DNA from: Bacteroidales bacterium | GTDB taxonomy: Bacteria; Bacteroidota; Bacteroidia; Bacteroidales; WCHB1-69 | Length of the DNA: 64,000 bases | Direction: 5' to 3' | Assembly: GCA_017962845.1 (NCBI GenBank) | Contig: JAGCUN010000035.1 | Coordinates: 1-64,000, forward strand | Part shown: positions 37,012-44,706 of the stretch, in pieces | How positions within the stretch are numbered: the stretch's first letter is position 1 | Layout of the letters: the number at the start of each line of letters is the position of its first letter | Position numbers and translations under genes: made by a program | The notes under the pieces: model-generated | The model's database searches: none | Seen by the model: only the letters and a program-made list of their open reading frames with translations | What the model was told of the DNA's origin: nothing

Positions 37012-38466
37012 ATGAAAAAATGGATATTCATTAATGTACTGCTTCTGATGACTTCTCTCCTGAACGCACAGAACGACTCCCTCACCCCCAAAATGTTCGG
37101 GCTCGACAAGGCCAAATCCGATGTGGACCGCTACTATGTATTATATAACATGCACAAGGCCGCCCGGATCCTTGGCAAACCGGTGAACTATAGCGGCATC
37201 GGAGAACTCAATATTGAGATCCCCGCCGACGCACAGCCCATCCCGCTCACCGGCAGCTGCGACTTCCAACACCTGGTGCTCAACGTGACCAACAACAGCA
37301 AGACCCTCTACCTGTTCGCCCTCACTCAGTCTGCCGACACCATCAGCATCAGCAAAGAACAGGTCGATAGCGGCGACTTCTCCGATATCGCCCGTATGGA
37401 TACTAATGCCACCTACCTGCTTGTTCTTCAGGATGATAGCGTGTGGGTGGACAAGCGGCAAGGCTACTCGTACGGGCATAAGAGGAAAGATATCCTTGTG
37501 GTGGACAAGTGCCAGGCCATCAACCGTCCGGTGATGCCCTACAACACGGAAGAGACGATACTTTCCGCCAGCATCTGTCCCGCCACCCGCGATGTGAAAC
37601 TCATCTCCAACATCACCATCAACCGAGCCGACAGCAACCGATACAAAACCTACTGCTTCGACGTGCGGAACCAGTTCAATGTGGATATGAGCGACATCAC
37701 CATCAACACACCGCCCAGCGACTTCTACGCCGATGCGGCCATCCGCATCAACAACTGTGCCAACGTGCGCCTTCGCGACATCGTCATCAACGGAACCTAC
37801 TCGCAAACCAACCATTACGGGTACGGCGTTTCCATGGACAATGTGTGGCGGTCGCGAATCGTCAACATGAAAGCGCGGGCCAACTGGGGCATCTTCGGCA
37901 ACAACAACATCAACGATGTGGTGCTCGACAGCTGCAACATCAACCGTTACGACATCCACTGTTATGGCCGCGATGTGATCATGCAGAACTGTACCTTCAG
38001 CAATCTGTATAACCAGTTCTCCTCGGTGTACGGCAAGGTGGTATTCGAGAACTGCATCTTCAACAACCACATCCCGGTATTGTTGGAGTCGAGCTACAAC
38101 GCCTTTACTCCGTTCGATCTCTACTTTTACAACTGCACCTTCAATATCAACAGCAAACGCAACTATCTGGTGGATGCCCGCGACCTGACCAACAAGCGCA
38201 ACTCACGTTCTGAGGTATCAGCCAAAAACTTGCCTAACATCACGCTTTCACGTCCGATATTCATCCTGACCGATGCCGTGTCCAAGCTCTATATGATCCA
38301 TTTCAGCAGCGTGAGTTATGTGGGTAATGTGGGCCATATTGAGCGCATTGACATCAACCAGATCTCGGTCAAGGGCGGCAAAGTGCAGCTGAAAGTTTGC
38401 AACAAGGATTTTCCCCATAAAGACCCTATTCGGTTCCCGCTCCGCAACGAAGTGTTTGGGGATTAG
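37012..38466 (+). CDS. Secreted right-handed beta-helix protein of unknown function
   Basis: The ATG at 37012 is chosen because it begins a signal peptide (MKKWIFINVLLLMTSLLNAQ) and lies after the -7 box. The 484-residue protein has repeated short strand-turn units with Asn ladders, such as NVRLRDIVINGTYS, NDVVLDSCNINRYD, VIMQNCTFSNLYN and VVFENCIFNNHIP, typical of pectate-lyase-like parallel beta-helices. No catalytic Asp/Arg set is clear. There is no T9SS tail, so it may stay in the periplasm or leave by another route. Confidence 0.7.
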   Translation: MKKWIFINVLLLMTSLLNAQNDSLTPKMFGLDKAKSDVDRYYVLYNMHKAARILGKPVNYSGIGELNIEIPADAQPIPLTGSCDFQHLVLNVTNNSKTLYLFALTQSADTISISKEQVDSGDFSDIARMDTNATYLLVLQDDSVWVDKRQGYSYGHKRKDILVVDKCQAINRPVMPYNTEETILSASICPATRDVKLISNITINRADSNRYKTYCFDVRNQFNVDMSDITINTPPSDFYADAAIRINNCANVRLRDIVINGTYSQTNHYGYGVSMDNVWRSRIVNMKARANWGIFGNNNINDVVLDSCNINRYDIHCYGRDVIMQNCTFSNLYNQFSSVYGKVVFENCIFNNHIPVLLESSYNAFTPFDLYFYNCTFNINSKRNYLVDARDLTNKRNSRSEVSAKNLPNITLSRPIFILTDAVSKLYMIHFSSVSYVGNVGHIERIDINQISVKGGKVQLKVCNKDFPHKDPIRFPLRNEVFGD

Positions 38467-38619
38467 AGGCCATGCGCAATCATCATCTTCTATGGTACAA
38501 CTTTCAATTATTATTTCCAATTGAAAGCAATGTAATCATTCATTCTTGCCTTTGGCATGAGATAACAAACACTTATATTTTCGCATATCTCCTATTTTAA
38601 TCACCATAACCTTTAAACA

Positions 38620-39249
38620 TTAACGTGCCATAACTTTGTTCTCTTTGTCAAAAGCACCTGCCCATGTCAGCATCAGAACAATCTCATTTTCTTGTACAAA
38701 GTAAATTTTATTAATTGTTCCTTTTTTTAGGTCAGCCACATCATTTATGGGATCAGCGAATCTGAATGTTTGAATAATGTTGCCCTCCCCATCAACAATG
38801 CGGCCTTTCCGTCCGTGCCATAAATTATGCCACCAATTATCCTTTATTGTTCGTAAATAGTTTCCATTTTCATCAAATTCTGAAAAACTTTCCCCATCCT
38901 CATCCACCAACTTCACCGGATTGTTCGCGCAATAGGTGTACGGAGAGGTCGAAGGGTACTTGTCACTCATCGGATCCACGCTCAACCAGATGGATAGGGC
39001 GGAGTTGTAGTATCTTGCCCCGAAGTAGGAGTAACCGGTCTCTTCATCGCGTTCTTTGCCAGAGAAGGTGTAGCGGCTTGCATAGTCGGTGGCCCGCTGG
39101 TTGTCCAGCTCTTCGCCCCACGGCAGGTAGTACAGGTGCTGGATGCCCTTGCCGGCCTTGTCGCTCACCCAGCTCGCGCTGCCCAAGTGGTCGGGGTGGT
39201 ACCAGTAGCGGGTGGTAGAGCGGTATGTAAAATGGCAAATACGGTGCAT
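38620..39249 (-). CDS. Orphan Rhs C-terminal module 5 (core fragment plus truncated tip)
   Basis: This holds the longest core part of the array: WYHPDHLGSASWVSDKAG, then YTFSGKERDEETGYSYFGAR and SIWLSVDPMSDKYPSTSPYT, the Rhs repeat-associated core. After the NNPVKLVDEDG junction, the tip reads WWHNLWHGRKGRIVDGEGN, a segment I associate with Bacteroidota Rhs tails that is normally followed by a further toxin domain. Here it stops within about 90 residues. No immunity-like gene follows before the beta-helix gene. It is probably a dead or truncated cassette. The true start is uncertain. Confidence 0.7.
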   Translation of the reverse strand: MHRICHFTYRSTTRYWYHPDHLGSASWVSDKAGKGIQHLYYLPWGEELDNQRATDYASRYTFSGKERDEETGYSYFGARYYNSALSIWLSVDPMSDKYPSTSPYTYCANNPVKLVDEDGESFSEFDENGNYLRTIKDNWWHNLWHGRKGRIVDGEGNIIQTFRFADPINDVADLKKGTINKIYFVQENEIVLMLTWAGAFDKENKVMAR

Positions 39250-39408
39250 TATTGAGGTGGGGTTATGTTGTATTCCGAATGGTGCACTTTTCGGTTATTA
39301 TCGTGGTATACTTTTCAATTATTATTCACAGCATTGATACATCAATGCAAATTCTCATCTTAATTCCCTCTTGTTTAGTTAAGTCGGGAAGACAATTGTT
39401 GTATTTTT

Positions 39409-39825
39409 TTAGTCATCCTCTATGAGTGGTTCGATAATACTTTTCAATTCATCTGAATAAATATATATAGCATCATTAACAAAAACGTAGAATTGACTGA
39501 TATACACTTTCACAGGAGATTTTCCGTTACAAAAAAGAATTAGTCTCCTGCGAACATCTAAACCGTTTGCAGAGTTTTTCTTTTGTAATTTACTCAAAGC
39601 AGCTTCTGCTTTTAAGCAGATTGTGTCATTTTCAATTATAATCTTCTTTGAATCACGATGTGTGATCATATTGTCAAAATCACAAGGTGTAACTTGTGCG
39701 AAATAAAAATCAGTCATAGAAATATAGTCAATCCGTATACTATCTATACAATGATTTGGCCAGTAAACTTGTGAAAATGTCGATATGTATGGAATTAAAA
39801 GGAAAATAAAAAGCTTAATTTTCAT
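39409..39825 (-). CDS. Small exported protein, putative immunity partner of the HExxH Rhs tip
   Basis: The 138-residue product starts with a signal peptide (MKIKLFIFLLIPYISTFSQV) and has no recognised domain. It is AT-rich. Its start overlaps the end of the upstream Rhs module by 11 bases, the arrangement expected of a toxin-immunity pair. An exported immunity protein would suit a toxin that acts in the periplasm or outer envelope. Function is inferred only from position. Confidence 0.5.
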   Translation of the reverse strand: MKIKLFIFLLIPYISTFSQVYWPNHCIDSIRIDYISMTDFYFAQVTPCDFDNMITHRDSKKIIIENDTICLKAEAALSKLQKKNSANGLDVRRRLILFCNGKSPVKVYISQFYVFVNDAIYIYSDELKSIIEPLIEDD

Positions 39826-40651
39826 TGTTTTTCTTATTTTGTAGTTGATCTCGAGGCGCAGTTATAGGGTAGCCAGTAGAAGTGGGTGAGTCTACTGGAT
39901 AATGGCATTTTACTTTATGATTCTTTCGTGTGACTTGATTATCTTTTATTTCTCCATGTTTTAATGCAGTTTCTTGTTCTGATCCTGTAATCACTCTTCT
40001 TTCTTCTGCATTGTCATATTGGTCATCCGGTGTACTTCCATTAATAAGTTGTTTTTCTGGGTTTAGTATACTTTCTAGTGCATGATCTGCTTCATGATTC
40101 AATGCTGTGGCTGGAGAAAGACATATGTCCTCTTCGGTAAGAAACGCAGTCATTGGATCCCAATAAATAGTGCTCGTTGTGGTTGAATAACTATTTTTAC
40201 CTTCATTGCATTCATCGATATATATGACTGATGTACTTTCATCAAGTTTATCTAAAATCCCAGATGTTCCGTGCTCTTTCATAAATGTCCAGGCCTGTTT
40301 AAATTTATCTTTAAATTCCTGCGAAACATTTTCTGCGAATTTAAGCGTATCCCCGTCCGGATCCACCAACCTTACCGGATTGTTCGCACAATATGTGTAC
40401 GGAGACATGCTCGGGTACTTGTCGGCCATCGGATCAACCGAGAGCCAGATGGAGAGGTCGGAGTGGTAGTGCCGCGCTGCGGGAGAATGTACAATTGACA
40501 ATGAACAATGTACAATGTGCAGTGATGTGAAGGTTTTGTGGACGGGCATGGGCGGTAAGGGTTTGTTGAGGGTCTGTTTTGGGAGGGCAAAGATGAATAA
40601 TTTATTTGGCTTGTAACACAGCTTTTTGAAAGGTCTCTTTTGAAAAATCAT
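39815..40651 (-). CDS. Orphan Rhs C-terminal module 4 with HExxH metallopeptidase-like tip
   Basis: The Rhs-homologous part begins near base 40481 (ARHYHSDLSIWLSVDPMADK) and ends in NNPVRLVDPDGD. The upstream 55 or so residues are read from a dispersed repeat and are probably not real coding sequence, so the start is uncertain. The tip has SPATALNHEADHALESI with His186-Glu187-...-His190, a zincin motif, followed by YDNAEERRVITGSEQE, where a third ligand may lie. This resembles Rhs-linked peptidases of the M91/NleD type in layout. Immunity candidate: the overlapping 138-aa gene. Confidence 0.65.
   Translation of the reverse strand: MIFQKRPFKKLCYKPNKLFIFALPKQTLNKPLPPMPVHKTFTSLHIVHCSLSIVHSPAARHYHSDLSIWLSVDPMADKYPSMSPYTYCANNPVRLVDPDGDTLKFAENVSQEFKDKFKQAWTFMKEHGTSGILDKLDESTSVIYIDECNEGKNSYSTTTSTIYWDPMTAFLTEEDICLSPATALNHEADHALESILNPEKQLINGSTPDDQYDNAEERRVITGSEQETALKHGEIKDNQVTRKNHKVKCHYPVDSPTSTGYPITAPRDQLQNKKNNEN
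40481..40518. repeat. Dispersed repeat, copy 1 (GAATGTACAATTGACAATGAACA type)
   Basis: This stretch is nearly identical to 43144-43180 and is internally repetitive (ACAATG units). It abuts the Rhs core edge of module 4, and its translation gives the unnatural IVHCSLSIVHS string, so it is probably an intergenic repeat used or left at a recombination edge. Confidence 0.6.
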
Positions 40652-40654
40652 TTA

Positions 40655-41062
40655 TTAGTATATACTTGATTTGTAATATATGAAAGCAGGACTAAACATG
40701 CAATATTTATGCTCTTGCATAATATTGGTATGTAAATTCTCTCCATCAAAGCTTGTCACATAATTATTCCAATTCCTTTTTGTAATTGGCAGATTCTTAC
40801 ATGGTGAAATATAGTCGGCGTCTATATATAGCGTTTCTCTTTCATCGTAAACTCTTAGACGTAATGTATCTGACCTGATTTCAACCAATTCAATCCAGCA
40901 GCCCCCATCACGGCCTCCGATCCATATGGAATTAGCACGAGGACGCATCGCATGCGTTCTGATATGACTACCATGCTGATATAAACTCAACACGCATAGC
41001 ATTCCTGTCAAAGAGACGACAAAAACTAACAATAGTATTTTTATTGTTTTATTTCGTTTCAT
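40655..41062 (-). CDS. Small membrane-anchored protein, putative immunity partner of Rhs module 3
   Basis: The 135-residue protein has one N-terminal hydrophobic segment (about 8-27) after a basic start (MKRNKTIKI) and a small extracytoplasmic domain with SIWIGGRDGGCWIELVEI. No family is recognised. It begins one base after the stop of module 3 (stop at 41064, start at 41062), so the pair is tightly linked. Immunity is inferred by position. Confidence 0.5.
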   Translation of the reverse strand: MKRNKTIKILLLVFVVSLTGMLCVLSLYQHGSHIRTHAMRPRANSIWIGGRDGGCWIELVEIRSDTLRLRVYDERETLYIDADYISPCKNLPITKRNWNNYVTSFDGENLHTNIMQEHKYCMFSPAFIYYKSSIY

Positions 41063-41063
41063 T

Positions 41064-41798
41064 TCATTCCTGTTTTATTTTTGCATCATTCTCATCCCCT
41101 TGTCCAATTGTAGTCTTGCATGTCTCTGGGTTGTAATAAACTCGGGCGTTCCCCTCTTCTTGGTACTCATCTACAATATTTATCGGACTATTGACTACGA
41201 TCCAAGGACGGTCAACACTTTTATCTTGTGTTATTACATCTTCTGCAAAAGTGGCACAATTATTACTCCATATGGAATATTTTTTTCTATTGGGATCGTT
41301 GTTTTCATTCATTCTATTTTTGGCAAAGTCATTCATCTCTTTGAACTTATCACTGATAATATATGCCCCTTCGATTTCGCCACCCGCTCCAGAATTTTCG
41401 GAAAGGCACTGCATTACTTTATTCAAACTTTCAATTGTGGGCTTCCCATCTTTCCCGATATCGACATTGGGCACTGTTACAGTTCTGACAATTCCTATAT
41501 TGTCTTTGTCATATCTGCCATATTCATAGTATTTTGTAATTCCAGTCTTGTTATCAATTAATAGGACACCTGCGTGTCCTGTAAAAGGGATTCCATTTGC
41601 CCTATATTGAGGATATGTAATGTATATTGCATCTCTCCCATCATCATCTTTCATCGCCACTGGATTGTTGGCACAATACACGTACGGACTCTCACTGGGG
41701 TACTTGTCCGCCATCGGGTCCACGGAGAGCCAGATAGAGAGGGCGGAGTTGTAGTGCCGCGCTGAGGGAAGATATCTGTATGTGCAATTTTGTCGCAT
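41064..41798 (-). CDS. Orphan Rhs C-terminal module 3 with permuted papain-like tip
   Basis: The core part (LPSARHYNSALSIWLSVDP to YCANNPVAMKDDDG) covers about residues 10-54. The tip has His75 in FTGHAGVLLIDNKTG and Cys181 in WSNNCATFAEDVI. A His followed about 100 residues later by an N-C-x-x-F/A-x-D motif is the order of circularly permuted NlpC/P60 and LRAT-like enzymes, which act as peptidases, amidases or acyltransferases. A cell-wall or protein-cleaving toxin is plausible. The partner is the next small membrane protein. Confidence 0.65.
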   Translation of the reverse strand: MRQNCTYRYLPSARHYNSALSIWLSVDPMADKYPSESPYVYCANNPVAMKDDDGRDAIYITYPQYRANGIPFTGHAGVLLIDNKTGITKYYEYGRYDKDNIGIVRTVTVPNVDIGKDGKPTIESLNKVMQCLSENSGAGGEIEGAYIISDKFKEMNDFAKNRMNENNDPNRKKYSIWSNNCATFAEDVITQDKSVDRPWIVVNSPINIVDEYQEEGNARVYYNPETCKTTIGQGDENDAKIKQE

Positions 41799-42446
41799 TT
41801 ATGGTTTAATTTTGGGGATATATTCTGAATGGTATACTTTTAATATTTTAACGAACAAAACAAGCAAAACCACGAAAAGACAAAGTGTCACGATTCCTCC
41901 AATAATGCTTCCTAATACAAAAAGATGCCGCTTTCTCAGCATTTCCTGTGGCGCAGAATTCACATCGGGGAACCAAGAACAAAGCCTGAAGTGCTTTTGA
42001 GGCGATTCGCCGTTGCAAATGTCCATGGGCATTACAGTTGCAATGTTCGAATCATCAAAAATCACATAATAATGCTGTTGGTTTTGGGCAATGATTTCTG
42101 CCACCAAACATTTATCATTGAATCCGTAAGAGGCCAAGGAGTCCACAACAACGTTGGCAAAATGGTTGTACACACATCCTTTCTCCAAAATTGGGAATTC
42201 ATCCTTATCCCACAATTCAACGCTATTGTTAAAAGGATTGCCAAAGCTACCAAATCTGACAAAGCCATTGACGGGTATAATTCTGCCATTGATAGGCTCA
42301 TATCTGTCTAGTCTATTTACTCCATAGTAATACAGTTTTTCATCATATCTCAAAAAGGAATTGACACAGTACAGTGTGGCCAAAAACGATAATGAAATAA
42401 CAGATGCAATAATAACAATACTAATTTTAATTGTCCGTTTCATCAT
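41799..42446 (-). CDS. Membrane protein, putative immunity partner of Rhs module 2
   Basis: The 215-residue protein has an N-terminal hydrophobic helix (about 7-29), an extracytoplasmic domain beginning LYYYGVNRLDRYEPI, and a C-terminal helix (about 176-200). It is clearly related to the protein at 43338-43976 (YFYGRNRFDKYPP, then a similar SYGYND and WxxDVN(S/N)(A/P)P pattern). It overlaps the end of module 2 by 20 bases. Family unknown. Pairing of paralogous tips with paralogous partners supports immunity. Confidence 0.6.
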   Translation of the reverse strand: MMKRTIKISIVIIASVISLSFLATLYCVNSFLRYDEKLYYYGVNRLDRYEPINGRIIPVNGFVRFGSFGNPFNNSVELWDKDEFPILEKGCVYNHFANVVVDSLASYGFNDKCLVAEIIAQNQQHYYVIFDDSNIATVMPMDICNGESPQKHFRLCSWFPDVNSAPQEMLRKRHLFVLGSIIGGIVTLCLFVVLLVLFVKILKVYHSEYIPKIKP

Positions 42447-43392
42447 ATCCAGGATTATTAAATGTAATTACTCGTTTCTGTACCTTAAAAGAATAGGGAT
42501 GACCTCCATGAGCCTCTCTATTTGGGCCTTTCCCATCAGGCCTTGGACCGACACCAACTGATTCGCCGATTGCAATGGGATCCCAATAGCCATCATTTAC
42601 GAACAGAAGATAGGTTACTGTACAATATTTTTTGTCTGAACTTACCGTGATTTTATAATCAACTCTGGTCCGTCCTATGAAGAATGCATTTTTTTCGTGT
42701 GTCATGTCAACAGAAAAATAGCCTGACATTTTTGTTGTTTCTCCGTTAATTATTCTTTGGTGATGTTCTTTAAATTTTTGGGTATTCATAAGAGTTGTGC
42801 CGAGTTCTTGACTTAATGGCATCGCTTCTCCTTCACCCAGAAAATAAACAGTAGTCGCTTCTGCTGTATTATGAATTGTTGCGGGTATGAAATAATTAAT
42901 GACATTGTCCGTGATGGCATTGATTTTCGTACGGACGTCTTTGACTGCCTGATTGTAAGTGTTTTTTAGTAGATCAGCGCATCGTTGTACAAAAGGGGGA
43001 ATCCATATCTCCCTTCCATTCGGATCCACCAACTTCACCGGATTATCCGCGCAGTAGGTGTACGGAGACAGACCGGGGTACTTGTCGGCCAGCGGGTCAA
43101 CGGATAGCCAGATGGAGAGGGCGGAGTTGTAGTGCCGGGCTGAGGGAGAATGTACAATTGACAATGAACATTGTACAATGGGCGGGGATGCGTTTATACG
43201 GGGATGTGGTGAAAGGGTGTGGGGCATGGGTGAAGGAGAATGTTGATTTGTTGAATCGCTGATTTGTTTATTTGTTGGGAATTTGACGGGGGCAAAGTTG
43301 CGGAAATGTGTATTAATCAATTGAAAGCTAGTGTTTTCTATGACGGTTGTTTCTTCAATTTGATAATCATAAGTATCACAATAATGAAACAT
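42427..43392 (-). CDS. Orphan Rhs C-terminal module 2 (paralogue of module 1)
   Basis: The core fragment starts near base 43150 (ARHYNSALSIWLSVDPLADK) and runs to NPVKLVDPNG. The long ORF start overlaps the previous partner gene by 55 bases and reads through an intergenic repeat, so a later start (for example the ATG at 43227) or no independent start is more likely. The tip opens with REIWIPPF and then has a region shared with module 1: GTTLMNTQKFKEHHQRIING, SGYFSVDMTHEKNAFFIGRT. No known toxin motif is recognised. Confidence 0.6.
   Translation of the reverse strand: MFHYCDTYDYQIEETTVIENTSFQLINTHFRNFAPVKFPTNKQISDSTNQHSPSPMPHTLSPHPRINASPPIVQCSLSIVHSPSARHYNSALSIWLSVDPLADKYPGLSPYTYCADNPVKLVDPNGREIWIPPFVQRCADLLKNTYNQAVKDVRTKINAITDNVINYFIPATIHNTAEATTVYFLGEGEAMPLSQELGTTLMNTQKFKEHHQRIINGETTKMSGYFSVDMTHEKNAFFIGRTRVDYKITVSSDKKYCTVTYLLFVNDGYWDPIAIGESVGVGPRPDGKGPNREAHGGHPYSFKVQKRVITFNNPGYDETDN
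43144..43180. repeat. Dispersed repeat, copy 2 (GAATGTACAATTGACAATGAACA type)
   Basis: This matches 40481-40518 with few changes and sits at the same place relative to the Rhs core edge of module 2. Confidence 0.6.
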
Positions 43393-43976
43393 ACGACTTC
43401 AAAGAAAATAATCCATTGCAACAATAGCACCCCATGGGCAGCTGCTTCTATCAGTTCAATTGGTGGGTTGTTCACATCGTTAATCCATTTGGTCAATCCA
43501 AAATAACTCAAGGGATTGGAAAAAGTGCCCGTGTCAGCGTCTATTCGCTTTGTTTTTTTACTATCTACATAATTATCAGCAATATAGTAGCGATTCCCTT
43601 CCGGAGATATTAATTCTACCACAATGACACTATCGTTATATCCATAAGAACAGATGCTGTCGTGATAGATATTAGATTGCGACCAATAACTCTCACCTTC
43701 AACGATATACGTATAGCTAGATTCAAAACCAACAATTGAAAACCCGTCTGTCCCGAATTTGTCGACACCATAGAATCTATCATTGAAGCATGTCACTGGA
43801 CGGGCATCAGCTACAAGTGGAGGATATTTGTCGAAACGATTACGTCCATAGAAATAAAGTTCCGCATCTGTTTTTAATATATGATGCCAACATGCCAAGC
43901 CACCAATTCCAACTATGGTCATTACAATAGCGATTGCAACTATTGCAATTAAGACAATGGATTTATTGGACTTCAT
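43338..43976 (-). CDS. Membrane protein, putative immunity partner of Rhs module 1
   Basis: The 212-residue protein has an N-terminal helix (about 8-30), an extracytoplasmic domain (LYFYGRNRFDKYPPL, YYIADNYVDSKKTKR) and a C-terminal helix (about 183-206). It is a paralogue of the protein at 41799-42446. It overlaps the end of module 1 by 14 bases. The two-helix topology puts the middle domain in the periplasm, where it could block an incoming toxin (inference). Confidence 0.6.
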   Translation of the reverse strand: MKSNKSIVLIAIVAIAIVMTIVGIGGLACWHHILKTDAELYFYGRNRFDKYPPLVADARPVTCFNDRFYGVDKFGTDGFSIVGFESSYTYIVEGESYWSQSNIYHDSICSYGYNDSVIVVELISPEGNRYYIADNYVDSKKTKRIDADTGTFSNPLSYFGLTKWINDVNNPPIELIEAAAHGVLLLQWIIFFEVVCFIIVILMIIKLKKQPS

Positions 43977-44697
43977 GGTATTTGGGATTAGGATATTCGA
44001 TTTTTATTTTTTGAGGAATAAAGTCATACGGAGTTCCTCCTAATTCTAAGTTGGAACCTTTTCCGTCAGCAAGTTGAGGCATTATATTTTCTATGATAAA
44101 ATTAGGGTCAGAAAAGCCATCTGGTTGATTCTGATAAGTGAACAAAGTGTAGGCAACAGTATTGATTTTGCCATCTTCACTTGTGGATATATTGAAAGCC
44201 ACACCTGTTCTTCCTATAAAAAAAGCATCCTTCTCCTTTGTCATATCAATTGCAAAGTAACCACTAGTTGTTATTTTTCCATTAATTATTTTTTGATGCA
44301 TCTTCTTAAATTTTTCCGTATTCATCAGCAATGTAGTGTATTTGGAGTCTAGTTTCACTTTATGACCTCCTCCCCAATAGTAATGTCTAACAGCCTGGAG
44401 ATTACCGGAAATAGTCATAGTAGAACACTTTGCTTTTTGTTTGTATATTAAGCCATCAATAACCGTACCTATTCCAATACCAATACCAATTCCAATACCA
44501 AAAGGTGGAATACCAATTTCCCTTCCATCCGCATCCACCAACCGCACCGGATTGTTCGCACAATAGGTGTACGGAGAGGTCGAAGGGTACTTGTCTGCCA
44601 TCGGGTCAACGCTCAGCCAGATGGAGAGGGCGGAATGGTAGTGCCGTGCCGCGGGAGGGGGCAGGGAACAGGGTTCAGGGGACAGGTGGTGGGGCAT
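43963..44697 (-). CDS. Orphan Rhs C-terminal module 1 (paralogue of module 2)
   Basis: The core part (ARHYHSALSIWLSVDPMADK to NPVRLVDADG) covers about residues 17-57. The tip begins REIGIPPF, runs into a Gly-Ile repeat (GIGIGIGIGIGT) and then matches module 2: TTLMNTEKFKKMHQKIINGK, SGYFAIDMTKEKDAFFIGRT. The function is not recognised. It is followed by its overlapping membrane partner. It stands nearest to the array promoter. Confidence 0.65.
   Translation of the reverse strand: MPHHLSPEPCSLPPPAARHYHSALSIWLSVDPMADKYPSTSPYTYCANNPVRLVDADGREIGIPPFGIGIGIGIGIGTVIDGLIYKQKAKCSTMTISGNLQAVRHYYWGGGHKVKLDSKYTTLLMNTEKFKKMHQKIINGKITTSGYFAIDMTKEKDAFFIGRTGVAFNISTSEDGKINTVAYTLFTYQNQPDGFSDPNFIIENIMPQLADGKGSNLELGGTPYDFIPQKIKIEYPNPKYHEVQ
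44471..44500 (-). repeat. Hexanucleotide tandem repeat coding Gly-Ile
   Basis: Five 6-base units (CCAATA/CCAATT type on the plus strand) encode alternating Gly and Ile at the junction between Rhs core and tip in module 1. Six-base slippage would keep the frame. Confidence 0.7.
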
Positions 44698-44706
44698 GGT
44701 GGTGTA

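Noticed and set aside
38901..44657. Repeated core blocks as a CRISPR array
   Set aside because: The repeats are about 120 bases, coding, about 1.1-1.5 kb apart and encode Rhs core peptide; they are not CRISPR repeats.
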